Shown: in pieces, positions 35,860-47,367 of the stretch | How the letters are laid out: the number at the start of each line of letters is the position of its first letter | Position numbering within the stretch: position 1 is the stretch's first letter | From: Arthrobacter sp. S39 | GTDB lineage: Bacteria > Actinomycetota > Actinomycetes > Actinomycetales > Micrococcaceae | Reading direction: 5' to 3' | Assembly: GCF_004320525.1 (NCBI RefSeq) | Contig: NZ_SIHX01000001.1 | Coordinates: forward strand, 248,001 to 312,000 | Length of the DNA: 64,000 bases | Position numbers and translations under genes: made by a program | The notes under the pieces: model-generated | Seen by the model: the letters and a program-made list of their open reading frames with translations, nothing else | Database searches by the model: none | Told to the model about the DNA's origin: nothing

Positions 35860-37395
35860 ATGATCAGCGCCTACACCGGAACCCAGGTCAGGGAGGCCGA
35901 ACAGCCCCTCTTGGCCGCCGGCATGGGTGCCGTGCCGATGCAGCGCGCCTCGCACGGCCTGGCCAATGCTGTGGTCCGTGAGCTGCACGCCCGCGGGCGG
36001 CGGCTCTACGGTGCCGGCGTCGCCGTCCTCGCGGGCAAAGGCAACAACGGCGGCGACGGCCTATTCGCCGCGTCCTTCCTGGCCGCCCGGGGAATGCGTA
36101 CGACGGCGGTGCTCACCTCCGATTCGGCACACCCCGAGGCGCTGGCCGCCTTTGAGCGGGCAGGCGGCCGTGTGCACCGGCTTACCGACTCCAACCCCGG
36201 CGAGCTGGCGGCACGCGTGGCGGGTGCCGACGTCGTCATTGACGCGATCCTGGGGACCGGCGCACAGGGCGGGCTCCGCGGAGCTGCCGCAGCCCTGGTA
36301 GGGGCGCTTTCCCGCAGCAACCTGCCCCTGGTGGTTGCGTGTGACGTGCCCAGCGGCGTGGACGCCGACACCGGCGAGGCCCACGCCCCGGTGCTGTCCG
36401 CCGCACTGACCGTGACTTTCGGCGCCGCGAAGGCCGGCCTGCTGGCCGATCCGGGCGCCGACCACGCCGGCCGCGTCGAGGTGGTGCCGATCGGGATCGA
36501 GGAGCACCTCCCATGGCCCGCGCTGCGGCGGTTTGAAGCCGCTGACCTGGCACGGCTCCTCCCGCAGCCGCAGCGGCGTTCACACAAGTATTCCCGTGGC
36601 GTTCTGGGCGTGGTCGCCGGGTCCGCCACCTATCCCGGAGCGGCGGTCCTGGCCTGCCGCGGCGCGCTGGCCGCCGGCGTCGGCATGGTGCGGTACCTGG
36701 GCCCGCCCGAGGTGGCGCACCTGGTCCGGCAGTCCTGTCCAGAGGTGGTGTGCAGCACCGGAACCGTGGCGGAAACCCACGTCCAGGCCTGGCTTGTGGG
36801 CCCAGGCATGGGCCCGGAGGACCACGAACAGCTCCAGCGCGCGCGCGACGCCGTGGACTCGGGGCTGCCTACTGTCGCCGACGCCGGAGCACTTCCCGGC
36901 CTGCCGCTGATCCTGGCCCCGCAGATGGTGCTCACGCCGCACGCCGGCGAGCTCGCGTCCCTGCTGCGACGGCTGGATGCCGACCACTCCCTGACCGAAC
37001 GTTCCGCCGTGGAGGCGAACACACTCGGCGCCGTCCGGCACGCCGCGGGGCTCACCGAGGCCACCGTCCTCCTCAAGGGCGCCACCACGCTGGTGGCATC
37101 ACCCTTCCAGGATTTCTACAGCCAGGCGGACGGCACACCCTGGCTCGCCTCGGCCGGCAGCGGCGACGTCCTGGCCGGAATCATTGGTGCGCTGCTCGCC
37201 CAGGTGGGGTCCGACGTCGGCCGCTTCCGTGATGCAGGCATCGATCCGGACGAGCGCTGGGCCGCCATCGCCGCCATGGCGGCGAGCCTGCACGGCCGGG
37301 CCGGAGCGGCCGCGTCTGCCGGCGGACCGCTGGCCGCGGGCCGGATTGCGGACGCCTTACCGGACATTTGGGGTAAAGTCAGCATGCTTACTTAA
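35860..37395 (+). CDS. nnr: bifunctional NAD(P)H-hydrate epimerase/dehydratase
   Basis: A 511-residue repair enzyme for damaged NAD(P)H hydrates. The N-terminal YjeF_N epimerase domain (about 1-215) has GKGNNGGDGLFAA and CDVPSGVDADTGE. The C-terminal dehydratase of the ribokinase fold (about 230-505) has KYSRGVLGVVAGS, VGPGMGPED, LTPHAGELA and the catalytic SAGSGDVLAG. Both activities look intact. There is only a weak ribosome binding site before the ATG. The 116 bases after the stop separate it from glgX and hold nothing I can name. Confidence 0.93.
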   Translation: MISAYTGTQVREAEQPLLAAGMGAVPMQRASHGLANAVVRELHARGRRLYGAGVAVLAGKGNNGGDGLFAASFLAARGMRTTAVLTSDSAHPEALAAFERAGGRVHRLTDSNPGELAARVAGADVVIDAILGTGAQGGLRGAAAALVGALSRSNLPLVVACDVPSGVDADTGEAHAPVLSAALTVTFGAAKAGLLADPGADHAGRVEVVPIGIEEHLPWPALRRFEAADLARLLPQPQRRSHKYSRGVLGVVAGSATYPGAAVLACRGALAAGVGMVRYLGPPEVAHLVRQSCPEVVCSTGTVAETHVQAWLVGPGMGPEDHEQLQRARDAVDSGLPTVADAGALPGLPLILAPQMVLTPHAGELASLLRRLDADHSLTERSAVEANTLGAVRHAAGLTEATVLLKGATTLVASPFQDFYSQADGTPWLASAGSGDVLAGIIGALLAQVGSDVGRFRDAGIDPDERWAAIAAMAASLHGRAGAAASAGGPLAAGRIADALPDIWGKVSMLT

Positions 37396-37511
37396 TAGGT
37401 GGCCTGGAAACGTAATAGTCACAGCCACGCATTACGGTAAGCATAGGTTCTGCACGGCAGCGTGGACCGGAACGTCAGGAACGCGCTGTTGAACGACAAC
37501 GAGGAGCACGC

Positions 37512-39767
37512 ATGGAAATCTGGCCCGGATCGGCTTATCCGCTGGGAGCCACTTTTGATGGAACCGGCACAAACTTCGCGCTGTTCAGCGAACGCGCCGA
37601 AAAAGTGGAGCTGTGCCTCTTCGATGACAACGGCGTTGAGACGCGCTTCGGGCTGGACGAAGTGGACGGCTACGTCTGGCACGGCTACGTCCCCCAGGTC
37701 CAGCCCGGGCAGAAGTATGGCTACCGCGTCCACGGCCCGTATGACCCCGCCTCCGGCAACCGGTTCAACCCCAACAAGCTCCTCCTGGACCCGTACGCAA
37801 AGGCCGTGCACGGGCAGGTGGACTGGGACCCGTCGCTGTTCTCCTACAACCTCGGCGAGCCGGACTCCGTCAACAACGAGGACTCAGCCTCGCACATGAT
37901 GATGGGCGTGGTCATCAACCCGTTCTTCGATTGGGACGGCGACCACAACCTCCGTGTTCCGTACCACAAGTCGGTCATCTACGAGGCCCACGTCAAAGGC
38001 CTCACCCAGCTCCACCCCGAGATCCCCGAGGAGCAACGCGGCACCTACGCCGGCGTGGCGCACCCCTCCGTCATCTCGCACCTGCAGAAGCTCGGCGTCA
38101 CCGCCATCGAACTGATGCCCGTGCACCAGTTCGTCAATGACGGCACGCTGCAGGACAAAGGCCTGAACAACTACTGGGGCTACAACACCATCGGCTTCTT
38201 CGCCCCGCAGAACACCTACAGCTCCACCGGGGACACCGGCCAGCAGGTCCAGGACTTCAAGGCCATGGTCCGGTCCCTGCACCGGGCCGGCATCGAAGTG
38301 ATCCTGGACGTGGTCTACAACCACACCGCCGAAGGCAACCACCTGGGCCCCACGCTGTCCTTCAAGGGCATCGACAACGCCTCCTACTACCGGCTGATGG
38401 AGGGCGACGAGAAGCACTACATGGACTACACCGGCACCGGCAACTCGCTGAACGTCCGCCAGCCGCACTCGCTGCAGCTGCTGATGGACTCGCTGCGGTA
38501 CTGGGTCACGGAAATGCACGTGGACGGCTTCCGCTTCGACCTCGCCTCCACCCTGGCGCGCGAGTTCTACGACGTCGACAAGCTCTCCACGTTCTTCGAA
38601 CTCATCCAGCAGGACCCGGTCGTGTCCCAGGTCAAGCTCATCGCGGAGCCCTGGGACGTTGGGCCCGGCGGCTACCAGGTGGGCAACTTCCCGCCGCAGT
38701 GGACGGAATGGAACGGAAAGTACCGCGATACGGTCCGCGACTTCTGGCGCGGCGAGCCGGCCACGCTGGGCGAATTCGCCTCGCGCATTACCGGTTCCGC
38801 CGACCTCTATGAGCACTCAGGCCGCCGCCCCGTCGCGTCCATCAACTTTGTCACGGCCCACGACGGCTTCACCCTGTCCGACCTGGTGTCCTACAACGAG
38901 AAGCGCAACGACGCCAACGGCGAAGGCAACAACGACGGCGAATCCCACAACCGTTCCTGGAACTGCGGAGCCGAAGGCCCCACCGACGATCCGGCTGTGC
39001 TGGGGCTGCGCGCCCGCCAGCAGCGGAACTTCATAGCCTCCCTGCTGCTGTCCCAGGGTGTCCCCATGCTGCTGCACGGTGACGAACTGGGCCGCACCCA
39101 GCAGGGCAACAACAACGGGTACTGCCAGGACTCCGAACTGACGTGGATCAACTGGGAAAGCATCGACCAGCCGCTTGTGGAGTTCACGGCCGCCGTCAAC
39201 GCGCTGCGGGCCAAGCACCCCACCTTCCGGCGAAGCCGGTTCTTCGACGGGCGCCCCGTGCTGCGGGGCGAAGGCGAACGGCTGCCTGACATCGTATGGC
39301 TCGACGTCGACGGCGACACCATGAAACCGGAGGACTGGGACAGCGGGTTCGGCCGTTCGGTAGGCATGTTCCTCAACGGTGACGGGATCCAGGGCAAGGA
39401 CGTCCGCGGGCGCCGGATCACCGATGTGAACTTCCTACTGTACTTCAACGCGCACGACGACACCGTGAAGTTCACCCTTCCCAACGATGAGTACGCTCCG
39501 GCGTGGGACATCATCATCGACACGGCCGGCCACAATGCGGACACTGCACCGGTGAAGGCCGGGCAGTCCATTCCCGTTGAGGCGAAATCCCTGGTGGTCC
39601 TTCGGGCCCACATGGTGGAGGAAACCGAACCGGACCATTCAGTTGCTGCGTCGCTGGCGGCCCTGACCCAGACGAGCACCAGCGAGACCGAAGCCCTGAG
39701 CACGCCCACCGTGCCGGAGCCCAAGAAAACGAAGAAGGTCACCAAGCCGAAAGGCGCTGCAAAATGA
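37512..39767 (+). CDS. glgX: glycogen debranching enzyme GlgX (TreX-like)
   Basis: A 751-residue GH13 debranching enzyme that hydrolyses alpha-1,6 branches in glycogen. An N-terminal CBM48 domain (about 1-150) precedes the barrel. The GH13 regions are clear: [18 protein letters not shown] (nucleophile Asp343), IAEPWDVG (acid/base Glu379) and [12 protein letters not shown]. The C-terminus ends in a Lys/Pro-rich tail (about 725-751) longer than in the core family. A GAGGAG ribosome binding site is present, and the stop overlaps treY (ATGA). With treY and treZ it forms the TreX-TreY-TreZ path from glycogen to trehalose. Confidence 0.95.
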   Translation: MEIWPGSAYPLGATFDGTGTNFALFSERAEKVELCLFDDNGVETRFGLDEVDGYVWHGYVPQVQPGQKYGYRVHGPYDPASGNRFNPNKLLLDPYAKAVHGQVDWDPSLFSYNLGEPDSVNNEDSASHMMMGVVINPFFDWDGDHNLRVPYHKSVIYEAHVKGLTQLHPEIPEEQRGTYAGVAHPSVISHLQKLGVTAIELMPVHQFVNDGTLQDKGLNNYWGYNTIGFFAPQNTYSSTGDTGQQVQDFKAMVRSLHRAGIEVILDVVYNHTAEGNHLGPTLSFKGIDNASYYRLMEGDEKHYMDYTGTGNSLNVRQPHSLQLLMDSLRYWVTEMHVDGFRFDLASTLAREFYDVDKLSTFFELIQQDPVVSQVKLIAEPWDVGPGGYQVGNFPPQWTEWNGKYRDTVRDFWRGEPATLGEFASRITGSADLYEHSGRRPVASINFVTAHDGFTLSDLVSYNEKRNDANGEGNNDGESHNRSWNCGAEGPTDDPAVLGLRARQQRNFIASLLLSQGVPMLLHGDELGRTQQGNNNGYCQDSELTWINWESIDQPLVEFTAAVNALRAKHPTFRRSRFFDGRPVLRGEGERLPDIVWLDVDGDTMKPEDWDSGFGRSVGMFLNGDGIQGKDVRGRRITDVNFLLYFNAHDDTVKFTLPNDEYAPAWDIIIDTAGHNADTAPVKAGQSIPVEAKSLVVLRAHMVEETEPDHSVAASLAALTQTSTSETEALSTPTVPEPKKTKKVTKPKGAAK

Positions 39768-42073
39768 GGGTTCCGGCATCAACGTACCGGCTGCAGATCC
39801 GACGCAGCTTCACCCTCTTTGATGCGGCAGCCAAGGTCCCGTACCTGAAATCCCTAGGGGCCGACTGGGTCTATCTGTCGCCGATCCTGACGGCCGAGCA
39901 GGCTTCGGACCACGGCTACGACGTCACGGACCCGTCCGCCGTCGACCCGGAGCGCGGCGGCCCCGAGGGCCTGCTGGCACTGTCCACGGCTGCCCGCGAG
40001 CACGGCATGGGCGTCCTGGTGGACATCGTTCCCAACCACGTGGGTGTGGCGTCACCGCCGCAGAACCCCTGGTGGTGGTCGCTGCTGGCGGAGGGGCAGG
40101 ACTCTCGTTACGCAGAAGCGTTCGACGTCGACTGGGAGTTCGGCGGCGGCCGGATCCGGCTGCCGGTGCTGGGCTCCGATGACGACGTGGACCAGCTGGA
40201 GGTCAAGGACGGCGAGCTTCGCTACTACGACCACCGCTTTCCTTTGGCGGCGGGCTCCTACACTGAGGGCGATTCGCCGCGGGCCGTCCATGACCGCCAG
40301 CACTATGAGCTGGTCTCGTGGCGGCGGGCGGACAGCGAACTGAACTACCGCCGCTTCTTCGCGGTCAACACGCTGGCGGGCATCCGCGTCGAAACCCCCG
40401 GCGTGTTTGAGGAAGCCCACGCCGAGGTGGCCCGCTGGTTCCGGGAAGGACTGGTGGACGGCCTGCGCGTGGACCACCCGGACGGACTCGCCGACCCTGC
40501 AGGGTACCTGCGCTGGCTCAAGGAACTCAGCGGCGGCGCCTACGTCCTGGTGGAAAAGATCCTGGAACCCGGCGAGGTCCTGCCAGGGGAGTTCGCCTGC
40601 GAAGGGACCACCGGTTACGATGCGCTGGCCGAGATCGACCGGGTCCTGGTGGACCCGGCCGGCGAGGCAGGGCTGGATGCCCTGGACGCAAGCCTCCGCG
40701 GCGGTTCCCCCGCCGATTACGCCGAAATGATCCGCGGCACCAAGCGGATGATCGCCGACGGCATCCTGCGGTCCGAGGTGCTGCGGCTGGCCCGGCTGGT
40801 TCCCGCCTCGCACGGACTGGCAGAAGACCAGGCCGCCGATGCCATTGCCGAAATCATCGCCTCATTCCCGGTCTACCGGTCGTACCTGCCGGTGGGAGCC
40901 GAGGTGCTGAAGGAGGCCTGCGAGTCGGCGGCGGCACGCCGTCCGGACCTCGACGTGGCCGTCGGCACGCTGCTGCCCCTGCTGCTCGATCCCAGCACCG
41001 CGATCGCCGTCCGCTTCCAGCAGACCTCGGGCATGGTGATGGCGAAGGGCGTGGAGGACACCGCGTTCTACCGCTACACCCGGCTGGGTGCGCTCACCGA
41101 AGTGGGCGCTGAACCCACCGAGTTTTCTATTGCTCCCGAGGAGTTCCACCACCGGATGCGCCGGCGGCTTGCGGACCTCCCGGAATCCATGACCACTCTT
41201 TCCACCCACGACACGAAGCGCAGCGAGGACGCCCGGGCCCGGATCTCGGTTATCGCCGAACTCCCCGGCGACTGGACGGCCACGCTGGGCCGGCTGCAGG
41301 AGCTGGCGCCGGTTCCGGACGGACCCTTCGCCAACCTGCTGTGGCAGGCAGTGGTCGGTGCGTGGCGGGCCTCCCGCGAACGGCTGCAGGGCTACGCGCA
41401 AAAGGCTGCCCGGGAAGCCGGCAACTCCACCACATGGACCGACCCGGACGAAGAGTTCGAAGCGACCGTCAGGGCAGCTGTTGACGCCGCCTTCGACGAC
41501 GCCCGTGTCACGGCCGTGATCGAGGACTTCGTAGCCAGCACGGATTCCTTCGCAGCCTCCAACTCGCTGGCCGCCAAAATGATCCAGCTGACCATGCCCG
41601 GGGTTCCGGACGTGTACCAGGGCACGGAGTTCTGGGACCGGTCGCTGACCGACCCCGACAACCGGCGCCCCGTGGACTTCGCGCGACGTGAAGAGGAGTT
41701 GGCCAGGCTCGACGGCGGGCTGTTGCCTGATGCCGGTACGGAAGCCAGCAAGCTGCTGGTCACCTCCCGTGCCCTCCGCCTGCGCCGCGACAAGCCCGAA
41801 CTGTTCCAGGGCTACAGCCCGGTCCCGGCTTCCGGGGCGGCAGCGGGACACCTACTGGCCTTTGACCGGGGCGGCGCCATAACCCTGGCTACCCGGCTCC
41901 CCGCCGGACTGGAAGCCGGGGGCGGGTGGCGGGACACCGCCGTCGAACTCCCCGGCTCCCTGCGCGACGAACTCACCGGCAACAGCTTTGGACCCGGCAC
42001 CGTTTCGGTGGCCGAGATCCTGGGTACCTACCCGGTGGCCTTGCTGGTACCGGCGGACGGAGACGACTCATGA
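39764..42073 (+). CDS. treY: maltooligosyltrehalose synthase
   Basis: A 769-residue GH13 enzyme that isomerises the reducing-end alpha-1,4 bond of maltodextrins to alpha,alpha-1,1. Motifs include [42 protein letters not shown] and VEKILEPGE, with [14 protein letters not shown] later. The length is within the TreY range. It overlaps glgX and treZ by 4 bases each (ATGA), so all three should be translated in a coupled way. Confidence 0.96.
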   Translation: MRVPASTYRLQIRRSFTLFDAAAKVPYLKSLGADWVYLSPILTAEQASDHGYDVTDPSAVDPERGGPEGLLALSTAAREHGMGVLVDIVPNHVGVASPPQNPWWWSLLAEGQDSRYAEAFDVDWEFGGGRIRLPVLGSDDDVDQLEVKDGELRYYDHRFPLAAGSYTEGDSPRAVHDRQHYELVSWRRADSELNYRRFFAVNTLAGIRVETPGVFEEAHAEVARWFREGLVDGLRVDHPDGLADPAGYLRWLKELSGGAYVLVEKILEPGEVLPGEFACEGTTGYDALAEIDRVLVDPAGEAGLDALDASLRGGSPADYAEMIRGTKRMIADGILRSEVLRLARLVPASHGLAEDQAADAIAEIIASFPVYRSYLPVGAEVLKEACESAAARRPDLDVAVGTLLPLLLDPSTAIAVRFQQTSGMVMAKGVEDTAFYRYTRLGALTEVGAEPTEFSIAPEEFHHRMRRRLADLPESMTTLSTHDTKRSEDARARISVIAELPGDWTATLGRLQELAPVPDGPFANLLWQAVVGAWRASRERLQGYAQKAAREAGNSTTWTDPDEEFEATVRAAVDAAFDDARVTAVIEDFVASTDSFAASNSLAAKMIQLTMPGVPDVYQGTEFWDRSLTDPDNRRPVDFARREEELARLDGGLLPDAGTEASKLLVTSRALRLRRDKPELFQGYSPVPASGAAAGHLLAFDRGGAITLATRLPAGLEAGGGWRDTAVELPGSLRDELTGNSFGPGTVSVAEILGTYPVALLVPADGDDS

Positions 42074-43839
42074 GCCTGACCCACACCGGATCCGGACGCT
42101 TCGACGTCTGGGCACCGAACCTCTCCACTGTGACGCTGCTGGCAAACGGGACGCACTACCCGATGGTGAAACTGGAAAGTGCCCCCGGTGCTGAGGGCTG
42201 GTGGACCGCACCGGACGCCCCCACGGACGGCGAGGTGGACTACGGCTACCTGCTGGACGGGGACACGCATCCGCTGCCGGACCCGCGCTCGCGCCGGGTG
42301 CCGGACGGGGTGCACGCACTGTCCCGGACGTTCAGCCCCCGCGACCATGAGTGGCAGGACACCGGCTGGCAGGGGAAGGAACTCCGCGGCTCGGTCATTT
42401 ACGAGCTCCATGTAGGGACGTTCACGCCGGAGGGAACCCTGGATTCAGCCGCGGAAAAGCTCGGCTACCTCGCGGACCTGGGCGTGGACTTCGTGGAGCT
42501 GCTGCCCGTCAACGGCTTCAACGGAACCCACAACTGGGGCTACGACGGCGTCCAGTGGTACGCCGTCCACGAAGGCTATGGCGGGCCCGCGGCCTACCAG
42601 CGTTTTGTGGATGCCGCCCACGCGGCCGGCCTCGGAGTCATCCAGGACGTTGTCTACAACCACCTGGGACCCAGCGGAAACTACCTCTCCCGCTTCGGGC
42701 CGTACCTCAAGCAGGGCGACGCCAACACGTGGGGCGATTCGGTCAACCTGGACGGCCACGGCTCGGACGTGGTCCGCGAATACATCCTGGACAACGCCGC
42801 GCTGTGGCTGCGGGACTACCATGTGGACGGCCTGCGCCTCGATGCCGTCCACGCCCTCCGGGACGAGCGCGCGGTGCACATCCTGGAAGAGCTAGGCGCG
42901 CTGGGTGACGCGGTCTCGGCCGAAACGGGGCTGCCCAAGACCCTGATCGCCGAATCGGACCTGAACAACCCTCGGCTGCTCTACCCGCGCGATCTGAACG
43001 GCTACGGCCTGGCCGGACAGTGGAGCGACGACTTCCACCACGCCGTCCACGTCAACGTCAGCGGGGAGACCACCGGCTACTACGGGGACTTTCAGTCCCT
43101 GGCCGTGCTGGCCAAAGTCCTGAAGGACGGCTTCCTGCACGACGGCAGCTACTCAAGCTTCCGCGGACGCCACCACGGCAGGCCCATTAACACCTCGCTC
43201 GTGGAGCCATCGGCCCTGGTGGTCTGCAACCAGAACCATGACCAGATCGGCAACCGGGCCACAGGGGACAGACTCTCCCAGTCGCTGTCCTTCGGGCAGC
43301 TGGCTGTCGCGGCGGTCCTGACCATGACATCGCCGTTCACGCCCATGCTGTTCATGGGCGAGGAGTTCGGCGCGTCCACGCCGTGGCAGTTCTTCACCTC
43401 ACACCCCGAGCCTGAGCTGGGGAAGGCGACGGCGGAAGGCCGGATCCGCGAGTTCGAACGGATGGGGTGGGATCCCGCCGTCGTACCTGACCCGCAGGAC
43501 CCGGAAACGTTCCGCCGCTCCAAGCTCAACTGGGCCGAGGCTTCTGCCGGGGACCACGCGCGGCTCCTGCAGCTCTACCGTTCACTCGCCGCGCTGCGCC
43601 GGGAGCATCCGGAGCTGGCTGGGCTGGGGTTTGCGGAGACCCGGGTGGAGTTCGACGACGACGCCGGCTGGCTGCGTTTCCGCCGCGGATCCGTCGAGGT
43701 GCTGCTGAACCTCTCCGAGCAGAAGGCCGCGTTCGACGGGGCAGGGACGCTGCTGCTGGCCACGGAGGAAGTGCCTGCCGCCGATAACGGTGCGCTGGCG
43801 CTCGGTCCGTGGAGTGCCGCCGTCGTGAAGGCTTTGTAG
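42070..43839 (+). CDS. treZ: malto-oligosyltrehalose trehalohydrolase
   Basis: A 589-residue GH13 enzyme that releases trehalose from maltooligosyl-trehalose. An N-terminal CBM48-like domain (about 1-100) begins [16 protein letters not shown]; the barrel has [39 protein letters not shown] and [16 protein letters not shown] use the ATG at 42070 because of the 4-base overlap with treY and the N-terminus typical of the family; the frame is open to 41926. Trehalose is a common compatible solute in this group. Confidence 0.96.
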   Translation: MSLTHTGSGRFDVWAPNLSTVTLLANGTHYPMVKLESAPGAEGWWTAPDAPTDGEVDYGYLLDGDTHPLPDPRSRRVPDGVHALSRTFSPRDHEWQDTGWQGKELRGSVIYELHVGTFTPEGTLDSAAEKLGYLADLGVDFVELLPVNGFNGTHNWGYDGVQWYAVHEGYGGPAAYQRFVDAAHAAGLGVIQDVVYNHLGPSGNYLSRFGPYLKQGDANTWGDSVNLDGHGSDVVREYILDNAALWLRDYHVDGLRLDAVHALRDERAVHILEELGALGDAVSAETGLPKTLIAESDLNNPRLLYPRDLNGYGLAGQWSDDFHHAVHVNVSGETTGYYGDFQSLAVLAKVLKDGFLHDGSYSSFRGRHHGRPINTSLVEPSALVVCNQNHDQIGNRATGDRLSQSLSFGQLAVAAVLTMTSPFTPMLFMGEEFGASTPWQFFTSHPEPELGKATAEGRIREFERMGWDPAVVPDPQDPETFRRSKLNWAEASAGDHARLLQLYRSLAALRREHPELAGLGFAETRVEFDDDAGWLRFRRGSVEVLLNLSEQKAAFDGAGTLLLATEEVPAADNGALALGPWSAAVVKAL

Positions 43840-43851
43840 TTCCGGCCGCCG

Positions 43852-43882
43852 CGCCGCGGGCTGATTGTGTCAGCCCGCGGCG
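43852..43882 (+). terminator. hairpin terminator after treZ
   Basis: A perfect 13-base-pair stem (CGCCGCGGGCTGA with TCAGCCCGCGGCG) and 5-base loop, 12 bases after the treZ stop. There is no T-run, but the stem is very stable. It marks the end of the glgX-treY-treZ operon. Confidence 0.75.
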
Positions 43883-43935
43883 TAACAACGGCTGCGGGGG
43901 CTGTAGCCTGCGTCACAGCTGGCAGGATGGAACGT

Positions 43936-44973
<1,038 letters not shown>

Positions 44974-44995
44974 CACTTCCGATCTGCGCACGAAC

Positions 44996-45041
44996 CAACT
45001 GGGCGGGGCGCCGGGGAACAATCCCGGCCCCCGCTCAGTTG
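44996..45041 (+). terminator. long hairpin between aldo/keto reductase and ino1
   Basis: CAACTGGGCGGGG... (44996-45016) pairs with CCCGGCCCCCGCTCAGTTG (45023-45041) through a nearly complete 18-base-pair stem with one wobble and one bulge. It probably ends the reductase transcript and lies just before the ino1 promoter region. Confidence 0.65.
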
Positions 45042-45144
45042 GGTACTATGAAAAGGCGCCGCGTGGCGCCATGCCTGCTGTCCGCCGTCGTACGTTCCAG
45101 TACTGACCGTGCGGCGGCTGAAGTTTTGTCCTCAAAGGAGTTCC

Positions 45145-46230
45145 GTGTCTTCAAATCCGATTCGTGTTGCAATCGTCGGTGTGGGTAACTGCGCCGCATC
45201 GCTCGTCCAGGGTGTGCACTACTACCGTGACGCCGATCCCGAGGCCACGATCCCCGGCCTGATGCACGTGGAGTTCGGCAAGTACCACGTCAACGATGTC
45301 CAGTTCGTTGCCGCCTTCGACGTGGATGGCAAGAAGGTCGGCGTTGACCTCGCGGATGCCATCCTCGCCAGCGAAAACAACACCATCAAGATCGCCGACG
45401 TGCCGCCCACCGGTGTCACGGTCCAGCGCGGCCACACCCTGGACGGCCTCGGCAAGTACTACCTTGAGACCATTGAGCAGTCCCCGTCAGAGCCGGTCGA
45501 CGTTGTCCAGGCCCTCAAGGACGCCAAGGCCGACGTTATGGTCTGCTACCTGCCCGTTGGTTCGCAGGAAGCCGCCGAGTTCTACGCCCAGGCAGCCATC
45601 GACGCCGGGGTAGCTTTCGTCAACGCGCTTCCGGTGTTCATTGCCGGCACCAAGGCCTGGGCTGACAAGTTCACCGCCGCCGGCGTCCCGATCGTGGGCG
45701 ATGACATCAAGAGCCAGATCGGTGCCACCATCACGCACCGCGTCATGGCCAAGCTCTTCGAAGACCGCGGCGTCACGCTGGACCGCACGTACCAGCTCAA
45801 CGTCGGCGGCAACATGGACTTCAAGAACATGCTGGAGCGCGACCGCCTCGAGTCCAAGAAGATCTCCAAGACCCAGGCCGTGACCTCCAACGTTGAAGCT
45901 GAACTGGCTGCCAAGGACGTCCACATCGGCCCGTCGGACTACGTCCAGTGGCTCGATGACCGCAAGTGGGCCTTCGTCCGCCTCGAAGGCCGCAACTTCG
46001 GCGACGCCCCGGTGTCGCTGGAGTACAAGCTGGAAGTCTGGGACTCACCGAACTCCGCCGGCGTGATCATCGACGCCATCCGCGCGGCCAAGATCGGCCT
46101 GGACCGCGGCATCGGCGGCCCGCTGCTGTCTGCATCCAGCTACTTCATGAAGTCCCCGCCGGAGCAGTTCAACGACGACCTCGCCCGTGAAAAGGTCGAG
46201 GCCTTCATCCGCGGAGACCTCGAGCGCTAA
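45145..46230 (+). CDS. ino1: inositol-3-phosphate synthase
   Basis: A 361-residue short-form Ino1 that cyclises glucose-6-phosphate to inositol-3-phosphate. The NAD-binding [12 protein letters not shown] is near the N-terminus; [26 protein letters not shown] and [11 protein letters not shown] are family signatures. GTG at 45145 with AAAGGAG 6 bases upstream; the frame is open to 45109. Inositol-3-phosphate is the substrate of MshA, encoded 3.9 kb away, and also of phosphatidylinositol synthesis. A palindromic repeat follows the stop. Confidence 0.96.
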   Translation: MSSNPIRVAIVGVGNCAASLVQGVHYYRDADPEATIPGLMHVEFGKYHVNDVQFVAAFDVDGKKVGVDLADAILASENNTIKIADVPPTGVTVQRGHTLDGLGKYYLETIEQSPSEPVDVVQALKDAKADVMVCYLPVGSQEAAEFYAQAAIDAGVAFVNALPVFIAGTKAWADKFTAAGVPIVGDDIKSQIGATITHRVMAKLFEDRGVTLDRTYQLNVGGNMDFKNMLERDRLESKKISKTQAVTSNVEAELAAKDVHIGPSDYVQWLDDRKWAFVRLEGRNFGDAPVSLEYKLEVWDSPNSAGVIIDAIRAAKIGLDRGIGGPLLSASSYFMKSPPEQFNDDLAREKVEAFIRGDLER

Positions 46231-46246
46231 CCCACCCCCGGACTTT

Positions 46247-46309
46247 CGTTGCCCTATCACTTGTGGTCCCCAAACCAGGGGTTTAGCAACCACAAGTGAT
46301 GGGGCAACG
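46247..46309. repeat. dispersed palindromic repeat, copy 1
   Basis: A 63-base element with 21-base arms: CGTTGCCCTATCACTTGTGG... and its complement ...CCACAAGTGATGGGGCAACG, with a single mismatch that is a wobble in RNA. The centre (CCCCAAACC...GGGTTTAG) is itself partly symmetric. It lies between the convergent ino1 and DUF559 genes and may end both transcripts. It is the sister of 47289-47348 and 57287-57346. Confidence 0.85.
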
Positions 46310-46314
46310 CGTGT

Positions 46315-47232
46315 TTAACGCCCATGCAACGCTGCGCGGACCCTGCGCACCGCCGCCCGGAAGTCGTTGGCCAAATCGTCGGCGTTGAACTTGAAGTACC
46401 GCCAGCCTGCGGCATTGAATGATTCGTCCCGGCGATTGTCGACGGATTGCTGTTCGCGCGTAAGGTGATGGCCGCCGTCGTACTGGATGGCAACGCGCTG
46501 GGCGCGGTACCCCATGTCTGCGGCCGGCGACCAGCGGTTGTCACGCTCGACACGTAGCTGCAGTTCTGGCTCCGGCAGGCCAGCGGCTGTCAAGGCCAGC
46601 CGCAGGAAGGTCTCGGGTGCAGAATCCGAGCCGGAACGGATGAGTTCTGCGGCTTCCCTCGCTTTCACGATTCCCTTCAGTTTCGGGTGCCGCTTCAGCA
46701 TTTCTTTCAGCAGTGGCAGGGTCGACCAGGGGTCAGAGCGGGCATCAAGATCAAGCCGCGGCTGGCGAACCAACTGGTCTCCCACAGCCACCAAGTCCTC
46801 CAAAGGCAGGATGCCCGAAAGGTCAAGCCAAGTCCGGGCCGGTGTGGAGATCCGAATCCCGTCCAGCTCCATGACTTCTTGATCAAATGCCAAGACGGTG
46901 TGGCCCACGACGCCCTTTCGCCGTACGGGCGGCAGCTCTCTCGGTTTGCTCAGATGGAGTTCCCCGCATTCGCGGAACCATGGTGGGAGCCATAGTCCCA
47001 GGATGCATGCCGCCGTCACGTGCGAGATCCACGCCCCAGGCGTCGCTGCGGATAAGGCCCTCGCCAGCCCCCGGATTTCAAAGTCCCACCCAATCGGCAA
47101 ATAGAGCAGCCGCCCCGCTGAGGCCACGTCGGACGAACGTAACCTTCCCCGGCTCAGGCTGGCGGCCCGTGCCTCGTGGACGGTAAACGGGACAGATGCC
47201 ATGGAGGCTGGCAGCGGCGAGGACGGGCGCAT
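46315..47232 (-). CDS. DUF559 protein with AbiEi-like N-terminus
   Basis: A 305-residue protein. Residues 1-80 resemble the winged-helix/antitoxin-like head seen in actinobacterial AbiEi/DUF559 proteins (PFTVHEARAASLSRGRLRSSDV). The C-terminal ~110 residues are a DUF559 domain of the VSR-like nuclease fold, with PELQLRVERDNRW, VAIQYDGGHHLTREQQSVDNRRDE and WRYFKFNADDL. The Asp/Gln-Tyr-Asp and Glu residues could form a nuclease site. The biological role is unknown. The start is uncertain: 47232 gives the usual MRPS-type opening, and the frame is open to 47334. The gene is bracketed by two copies of a palindromic repeat. Confidence 0.75.
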   Translation of the reverse strand: MRPSSPLPASMASVPFTVHEARAASLSRGRLRSSDVASAGRLLYLPIGWDFEIRGLARALSAATPGAWISHVTAACILGLWLPPWFRECGELHLSKPRELPPVRRKGVVGHTVLAFDQEVMELDGIRISTPARTWLDLSGILPLEDLVAVGDQLVRQPRLDLDARSDPWSTLPLLKEMLKRHPKLKGIVKAREAAELIRSGSDSAPETFLRLALTAAGLPEPELQLRVERDNRWSPAADMGYRAQRVAIQYDGGHHLTREQQSVDNRRDESFNAAGWRYFKFNADDLANDFRAAVRRVRAALHGR

Positions 47233-47288
47233 GAGCACCATTGTTGCCCAAAGGCACGAATGCCCGCAGAAGATATCCACAGGCCGGT

Positions 47289-47348
47289 TTGCCCTATCAG
47301 TCTTGGCTCTCAAAAGAGCCAAATGGGGGCTCAAAGTGATAGAGCAAC
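47289..47348. repeat. dispersed palindromic repeat, copy 2 (degenerate)
   Basis: The outer arms TTGCCCTATCA and TGATAGAGCAAC match the other copies, but the centre differs and holds its own small hairpin (GGCTCT CAAA AGAGCC). It lies between the 3' end of fhs (47368) and the 5' end of the DUF559 gene, so with copy 1 it brackets that gene. Confidence 0.7.
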
Positions 47349-47367
47349 AGGTGGGGAGGCAGACAGG

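Noticed and set aside
41926..42069. An upstream extension of treZ
   Set aside because: The frame is open, but the extra residues are Arg/Gly-rich and the ATG at 42070 gives both the family N-terminus and a 4-base overlap with treY.
45055..45070. A GGCGCC-GCGT-GGCGCC hairpin upstream of ino1 as a riboswitch
   Set aside because: Too short and simple; it is only a small palindrome in the leader and no known riboswitch consensus is visible.
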